DNA of 64,000 bases from Posidonia oceanica (taxonomy: Eukaryota; Streptophyta; Magnoliopsida; Alismatales; Posidoniaceae): NCBI GenBank assembly GCA_037176725.1, contig JAZBRS010000029.1:45890001-45954000 (forward strand), read 5' to 3'. This document shows, piece by piece, positions 59,664 to 64,000 of this stretch. Numbering within the stretch: position 1 is the first letter of the stretch; each line of letters opens with the position of its first letter. The notes beneath the pieces were generated by a model, which was given only the letters and a program-made list of their open reading frames with translations, was not told where the DNA came from and did no database searches. A program made the position numbers and the translations under genes.

Positions 59664-61739
59664 CTAGAGGGGTTGGTATTCAGGCAGAGGAAGGTCAGCA
59701 AGATGGTCTGCCATGGCCTGACCCTTCATGGACTTCTGTGTGACAAAGGTAATGTCGTACTGAGACAATAACACCTGCCACTTAGCACATCTGCCTACCA
59801 TGGCCGGCTTTTGAAAGAGGAACTTGATAGGATCATGCCGACATAAGAGCTGAACTGGGTATGCCATCATGTAGTGCCTTAGTTTCTGTGCAGCCCAGAC
59901 AAGGGACAAGCAGGTCTTCTCTAGTGTACTGTACCTGGCTTCGCATTCATTAAATTTCTTGCTCAGGTAGTAGATGGCACGCTCCTTTCTACCAGATTCA
60001 TCATGTTGGCCCAAGACAGCGCCCATGGAATGCTGTGTGGTAGAAAGGTAGAGAAGCAAAGGTCTCCCTGGTGTAGGGGGAACCAAGATAGGAGGCTTGA
60101 TCAACAGCTGCTTGATCTTGGCAAATGCAGCCTGACATTCTTCGCTCCAGTCGATTTGCGCATTTTTCCTCAGGAGCTTGAATATGGGTTCGTAGATGGG
60201 TGTAAGCTGTGCAATAAAGTGACTGATATATTGTAAACGCCCAAGCAGACTCCTGACCTCCTTTTCAGTTCTGGGGGGTGGCATGTCCACGATGGCTTTT
60301 GCTTTCATCGGGTCCACCTCAATCCCCATTTGGCTAATGATGTAGCCGAGCAGCTTGCCAAAAGACACCCCGAATACACATTTCTGGGGATTCAGGCGCA
60401 ATTTGTATTTCCGTAGACGGTCAAAGAGCTTTTTTAGACAGGCAAGGTGGTCTTCAGGCTCTCTGGTTTTAGCAATCATGTCGTCTATGTAAACCTCTAC
60501 TTCTTGGTGCATGAGGTCGTGGAACAGTGCAGTCATGGCCCTCTGATAGGTCGCACCAGCATTCTTCAGACCGAACGGCATGACTTGGTAGCAGAAGACT
60601 CTCCAAGGGGTGATGAATGAAGTCTTTTCCATGTCTTCTTCCGCCATTTTGATTTGATTGTATCCAGAAAAGCCGTCCATGAAGGAGAGCATCTTGTGGC
60701 CCGCTGTATTGTCGACTAGGACGTCAATGTGGGGTAATGGAAAGTCGTCCTTGGGACTCGCCTTGTTCAGGTCCCTGTAGTCGATGTAGATCCGGATTCG
60801 GCCATCTTTCTTGGGCATAGGTACAATATTTGCCAGCCACTCAGGATAAAGAACGACCTTCAGAAAGTTGACTCTGAGCTGCTTCATTATCTCTTCTTTG
60901 ATCATGAGCAGCCACTGCGGTCGCCATCTTCTCAGCTTTTGCTTCACTGGCTTGGCGTCCGGGTTTAAGGGCAGATTGTGCACCACTACCTCTATGTCAA
61001 GGCCGACCATATCCTCGTAACTCCAGGTGAAGACATCCGCATATTCTTTCAAGAATGCGATGAACTCTGCTCGAGCCTGGGAGGACAGCTGAGCACTGAT
61101 ACGAACTTCTCTAACTTCTTCAGCTGTGCCGATGTTGACAACCTCTGTTTCTTCTTCAACGTGGAGGTTGGGGCCTTCTGGGTCGTCGTCATAGGGCCGG
61201 AACTCGGGCAGCGGTTCGTCAATCTCATCCATGCCCGTATCATCCTCCTCTCCATAAACAATAAGTTCCGAGAGGATCTCTTTCTCAAACGAAGGACTTG
61301 TGATGTCGAAAGAGTGTATGTGTTCCGCTGCTTGGCCCTGGTGACGCTTTAGGATGGTCACGCTCACTCGAGTATTCTGGTAGCCTGGGTGCGCGACCTC
61401 CGTCCCAGCAACTCCTTCTGCTGCTTGCTCTGGCCTGACTGATTCTGCCGAATGCTCTGCTGATACTACTAAGGGCCTTGCTGACTCTGCTGCTGAAATT
61501 GCCGACTGTTTTGCTGCTGAGGCTGCTGACTGCTCTGTTACTGATTCTGCTTTCTGCTCTATTACTGAGGCTGCATGTACTGCTGGTGCTCCCTCCTCTG
61601 AGTCTTCTAGTGTGCTTAGGGAGGGTATGCCGGACTGGCGGCTGATCTGAGCATCGCCGCTCGCTGTGCTGCTCCAGTGAGGCATGTGTTGCACAAACCA
61701 CCTAGACCCGCCATCCGATTGGTGCTGCCGAGTCTTCTT
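59664..61739 (-). CDS. pol (RT): Reverse transcriptase with degenerate RNase H
   Basis: The frame is open from 61739; the first ATG is at 61685 and the numbering below starts at a GTG at 61694 (676 codons to the TAG at 59664-59666). Residues 40-100 are an Ala/Ser/Glu-rich low-complexity linker. The RT core follows, with YPEWLANIVPMPKKDGRIR (about 283), DYRDLNKASPKDDFPLPH (about 305), FMDGFSGYNQIKM (D340), VMPFGLKNAGATYQ (about 371) and the catalytic YIDD (402-405). The retroviral-type RNase H begins near LLLYLSTTQHSMGAVL (about 547), where the usual catalytic aspartate after LYL is missing. That degeneration plus the second RNase H downstream marks the Tat/Ogre lineage. The upstream gag-protease frame differs by one base; the two open frames overlap at 61705-61739. 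The TAG at the end separates it from the second RNase H in the same frame. Confidence 0.93.
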   Translation of the reverse strand, partial: KKTRQHQSDGGSRWFVQHMPHWSSTASGDAQISRQSGIPSLSTLEDSEEGAPAVHAASVIEQKAESVTEQSAASAAKQSAISAAESARPLVVSAEHSAESVRPEQAAEGVAGTEVAHPGYQNTRVSVTILKRHQGQAAEHIHSFDITSPSFEKEILSELIVYGEEDDTGMDEIDEPLPEFRPYDDDPEGPNLHVEEETEVVNIGTAEEVREVRISAQLSSQARAEFIAFLKEYADVFTWSYEDMVGLDIEVVVHNLPLNPDAKPVKQKLRRWRPQWLLMIKEEIMKQLRVNFLKVVLYPEWLANIVPMPKKDGRIRIYIDYRDLNKASPKDDFPLPHIDVLVDNTAGHKMLSFMDGFSGYNQIKMAEEDMEKTSFITPWRVFCYQVMPFGLKNAGATYQRAMTALFHDLMHQEVEVYIDDMIAKTREPEDHLACLKKLFDRLRKYKLRLNPQKCVFGVSFGKLLGYIISQMGIEVDPMKAKAIVDMPPPRTEKEVRSLLGRLQYISHFIAQLTPIYEPIFKLLRKNAQIDWSEECQAAFAKIKQLLIKPPILVPPTPGRPLLLYLSTTQHSMGAVLGQHDESGRKERAIYYLSKKFNECEARYSTLEKTCLSLVWAAQKLRHYMMAYPVQLLCRHDPIKFLFQKPAMVGRCAKWQVLLSQYDITFVTQKSMKGQAMADHLADLPLPEYQPL

Positions 61740-62250
61740 CTAGGACCATGATAGAGGCATGGTCTTCTTGCAGAGGAGGGTCCGTAACCACAGCTTTCCC
61801 TTTCCTTTCTGCGGCTCGATGCTCTGCTAGGTCTTCTGCTATCGACTTGATTTGTTCTTGATAAAGTAGCTCTAAGTCGGACATCCACGAATCGACCTGG
61901 GCTTCTATCGCCACTCCTTCTTCCTCGTCTGAGGGGGAGTCGACGTAGTAGGCGTCGAGGGCCTGCGGCGTTAGCCCGGCTGCAAGACTGATTGCCGCCC
62001 TTGGAATCTGCATGATCTAGTTCACGGGCGCGTCCGATGGCGGCAACTCTGATGTAGAAGGCCCAAATAGACAGGTCAGCGGTGCCATAGATGGATAAGC
62101 TGCCAGGGTCACTGTTGCAGGTGAAGAGTAAGCAGAGACGCTCTTCTGAGGGCTCAAGGGCCCGGAGAGTGTAGTGCTCAGTTGGCCTTTTGTATCGGGC
62201 CGTAACTGAGAGAGTGCAGCCTCTGACGCCATGGGGTCTTGCCATGAGAG
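61705..62250 (-). other. Gag-pro/RT junction region with stops
   Basis: The gag-protease frame stops with TAG at 62251-62253, reopens to a TAG at 62017-62019, and reopens again to a TAG at 61702-61704. The last open part (62016-61705) has an acidic stretch (DSPSDEEEG) and a charged, coiled-coil-like run, so it may be genuine linker. Ogre elements carry an intron between protease and RT that removes such stops; decay by nonsense mutation is the other explanation. I could not fix splice sites. Confidence 0.5.
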
Positions 62251-64000
62251 CTACCGCTGGTTGTCAGGGGGATGCGAAGCAGGCTGCGCCGGCTGCATTC
62301 TTGAAGGTGTGGCTATGGGAGCGGGGTGAGCCGCGCTGCTGACTGAGTTGATTAACTGCCCCTCCAGAGAGAGGGACAGTGGCACTGATGTTGCTGTGAC
62401 CGCTGGTAGCATGCTTGATTCAGCCAGAAGGAGTGTCTCTGACTCCTGCACTGCTGCTGTCTGTTCTTGTGATGCAGATGTGGCTGTAACAGAGTGAGAG
62501 CTTGCTAGTTCTGCCACAGGGCCTGCTGAGCTGCCTGCTGTATCTGCCAGAGGGAGAGCTGAATAAACTGACTGTGTGGCCTCTGCTCTGATTACTGTTT
62601 CTGCTGTGCCGGTTGGGACTACCTCTGTTGTGCCAGACTGCTCCTCATCCGAGTAGTAGTCCTCAACACACACCCAATCCTCTGTCGGTGCCGTGTCTTG
62701 ATCGTCGGTTGATCCCAGAACTCCTGCACTGGTAAAGTTAGTGAGGTCTCTGGGAATGGCTGGTTCATGGTCCTTGAGCTGAAGGCAGTGATCTTCGTTG
62801 AGCTTGGGTTCGTAGCCGAGGCCTTCAGATTTCCTCCACTCCACTGCTACGATCGGCACTGCGATCCCCTGGCCGTGACGCCCGAGCGGTGTACCCTTTA
62901 TGTAACCCCACCTGTGACATACATTCTCGACCATTCGGAAGGGGTTGCTATGAACGGCCAAGGAGTTGACACGTTCAAGATCAGGAATGAAGTTAACCAG
63001 CTCGCACCGATTAATGCGATATAGAGCTTCAGAAGTCTCGGGGTCAAACGGGATAGCTTGTGAAGACACGGGGGAGACTGCCTCGATCCGCTCCTTCTCA
63101 AAGTTCTCCGCCATGACGACAATGACATCATCGCCACGACGGTACTTTATCATCCGATGGAGGGTCGAGGGAAGGACCTGATGCTTGTGGAGCCAAGGGC
63201 GCCCAAGCAGAAGATTGAAATTCGGCTTCAAGTCGACGACATAGAATTCTACATCGAAGACGATCGGGCCGATGGCAAGGGGAATAATCAGAATCCCTAG
63301 AGCGTCATGGTGGGTGTTATCAAAAGCTGTCATTCCCTTCACGGCTGGCGTGATGTCCTCGACTTTGAATCCAAGCTTGGTTGCTGTACGCAAGGGGTAG
63401 ACGTTAAGGCCTGACCCATTATCAACCAGTGTTAGGGGAATGCGAAAGCTTTTGAACTGAACCGTGATGAACATGGGTTGGTTATGATTAATCCCCGCCG
63501 GAGGCAGCTCATCACTTGTAAAAGAGATGACCTGGGGCTCCGCAATCAACCCTACCATGCTCTCCAAGGCTGAAGGCTCAATAGACTGGGACACACGGGC
63601 GGCCTGGAACACGCGAAGAAAAGCCTCGTGGTGTTCGGCAGAGGTGTGGATTAAGTCCCAGATAGAAATGTCAGCTTTGACCTTCTTAAGTTGGGAGGTT
63701 ATGTCTGCCTTGGGTTGATTCTTTTTGGCAACAGGAGGGGTTGTTCTGGCAAGCTCTAAGGGGGTAGTGGCAGGAAGCTGGGCCGCTACAGGCTGGGCAG
63801 GGATTTGGCTTGCTACGGGTTGATTTAGGGTTGGATCTGCTACGGGTTGGTTGGAGGGTGGGGGCATAACAGGTTTGGGGTGATTTGGCCTAATTGCCGG
63901 TGTTGGGGGCCTGTAGACCCTCCCCGATCGCGTTACTTCCGCACACATTTCTGTGGCGTAGCTGTAAGGGACGCGATGGGTGTCCAAGGTTAAGTCAATA
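62251..64000 (-). CDS. gag-pro: End of gag and aspartic protease with G-patch (5' partial)
   Basis: The frame is open from the window edge to the TAG at 62251-62253; the upstream part lies outside. Numbering starts at a TTG at 63987. Residues 25-95 are Pro/Gln/Ala-rich. The protease has LVDNGSG (catalytic D189) and LLLGRPWLHKH further on (about 274), the usual flap-side anchor in this family. A G-patch-like stretch follows with GYIKGTPLGRHGQGI and EGLGYEP. The C-terminal ~170 residues are a Ser/Ala/Thr-rich tail with no recognised domain. The protease would cut the Gag-Pol polyprotein inside the particle. No gag zinc knuckle is visible in the part present. The frame is intact within the window, in contrast to the stops downstream. 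Confidence 0.85.
   Translation of the reverse strand, partial: IDLTLDTHRVPYSYATEMCAEVTRSGRVYRPPTPAIRPNHPKPVMPPPSNQPVADPTLNQPVASQIPAQPVAAQLPATTPLELARTTPPVAKKNQPKADITSQLKKVKADISIWDLIHTSAEHHEAFLRVFQAARVSQSIEPSALESMVGLIAEPQVISFTSDELPPAGINHNQPMFITVQFKSFRIPLTLVDNGSGLNVYPLRTATKLGFKVEDITPAVKGMTAFDNTHHDALGILIIPLAIGPIVFDVEFYVVDLKPNFNLLLGRPWLHKHQVLPSTLHRMIKYRRGDDVIVVMAENFEKERIEAVSPVSSQAIPFDPETSEALYRINRCELVNFIPDLERVNSLAVHSNPFRMVENVCHRWGYIKGTPLGRHGQGIAVPIVAVEWRKSEGLGYEPKLNEDHCLQLKDHEPAIPRDLTNFTSAGVLGSTDDQDTAPTEDWVCVEDYYSDEEQSGTTEVVPTGTAETVIRAEATQSVYSALPLADTAGSSAGPVAELASSHSVTATSASQEQTAAVQESETLLLAESSMLPAVTATSVPLSLSLEGQLINSVSSAAHPAPIATPSRMQPAQPASHPPDNQR

Larger units (their letters stand above)
46141..64000 (-). 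mobile_element. Tat/Ogre-like Ty3/gypsy LTR retrotransposon (5' end outside window)
   Basis: In sense order (minus strand): gag-protease, RT with degenerate RNase H, archaeal-type RNase H, integrase, spacer, DUF7745-like ORF, repeat-rich 3' UTR, polypurine tract, 5.9-kb 3' LTR. At least 17.9 kb is present. Tat/Ogre assignment rests on the two RNase H domains, the giant LTR, the tRNA-Arg-type primer site and the tandem repeats before the 3' LTR. The copy is inactive as it stands: in-frame stops at 62251, 62017, 61702, 59664, 59349 and 55608, and one frame change near 61705-61739. Some of the first three could lie in an intron. No target-site duplication can be checked, because the 3' LTR is followed by a primer site and satellite rather than by plain flanking DNA. 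Confidence 0.85.

Overview
The window looks like plant nuclear DNA, most likely a flowering plant and probably a eudicot. This is inferred from the Tat/Ogre-type Ty3/gypsy LTR retrotransposon at the right end. No host gene, tRNA, rRNA or CRISPR array is supported. Everything visible is retrotransposon or tandem repeat.

Layout, read on the minus strand (the sense strand of the elements). (1) 64000-57864: the inside of a Tat/Ogre-like element, with end-of-gag/protease, reverse transcriptase with a degenerate RNase H, a second archaeal-type RNase H, and a DD35E integrase. It is broken by several in-frame stops and one frame change. (2) 56381-55260: an extra ORF downstream of integrase resembling DUF7745/plant-mobile-domain proteins, with one in-frame TAA. 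(3) 54741-52607: a 3' untranslated region made of a perfect 11-bp hairpin, about 31 copies of a 36-bp repeat, and a block of nested hairpins. (4) 52071-52059: polypurine tract. (5) 52058-46141: a complete, very long LTR (5,918 bp, TGT...ACA). (6) 46140-46127: a tRNA-Arg-like primer binding site directly after that LTR, then a leader of about 90 bp. (7) 46035-2693: about 43.3 kb of one head-to-tail satellite, roughly 530 monomers of 81 bp. (8) 2692-1: the start of a second LTR of the same family, cut by the window edge.

The LTR at 46141-52058 has a polypurine tract on one side and a primer binding site on the other. It therefore sits like the inner LTR of an LTR-internal-LTR-internal-LTR chain: 3' LTR of the coding element and 5' LTR of a second unit whose internal region is almost entirely satellite. 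The 43-kb array is thus bounded by retrotransposon landmarks rather than by ordinary host DNA.

The 81-bp monomer is a diverged dimer of a 39-bp and a 42-bp half, and its consensus carries a 7-bp-stem hairpin. Because 81 is 27 codons and several frames lack stops, the array yields many long but spurious ORFs, up to 455 codons, on both strands. On a larger scale the array is a mosaic of duplicated 0.65-2.8 kb blocks. Some are almost identical, while the two LTRs differ by roughly 15 percent over the stretch I compared by eye, so the array has turned over much more recently than the LTRs diverged. All alignments and identities here were made by eye.
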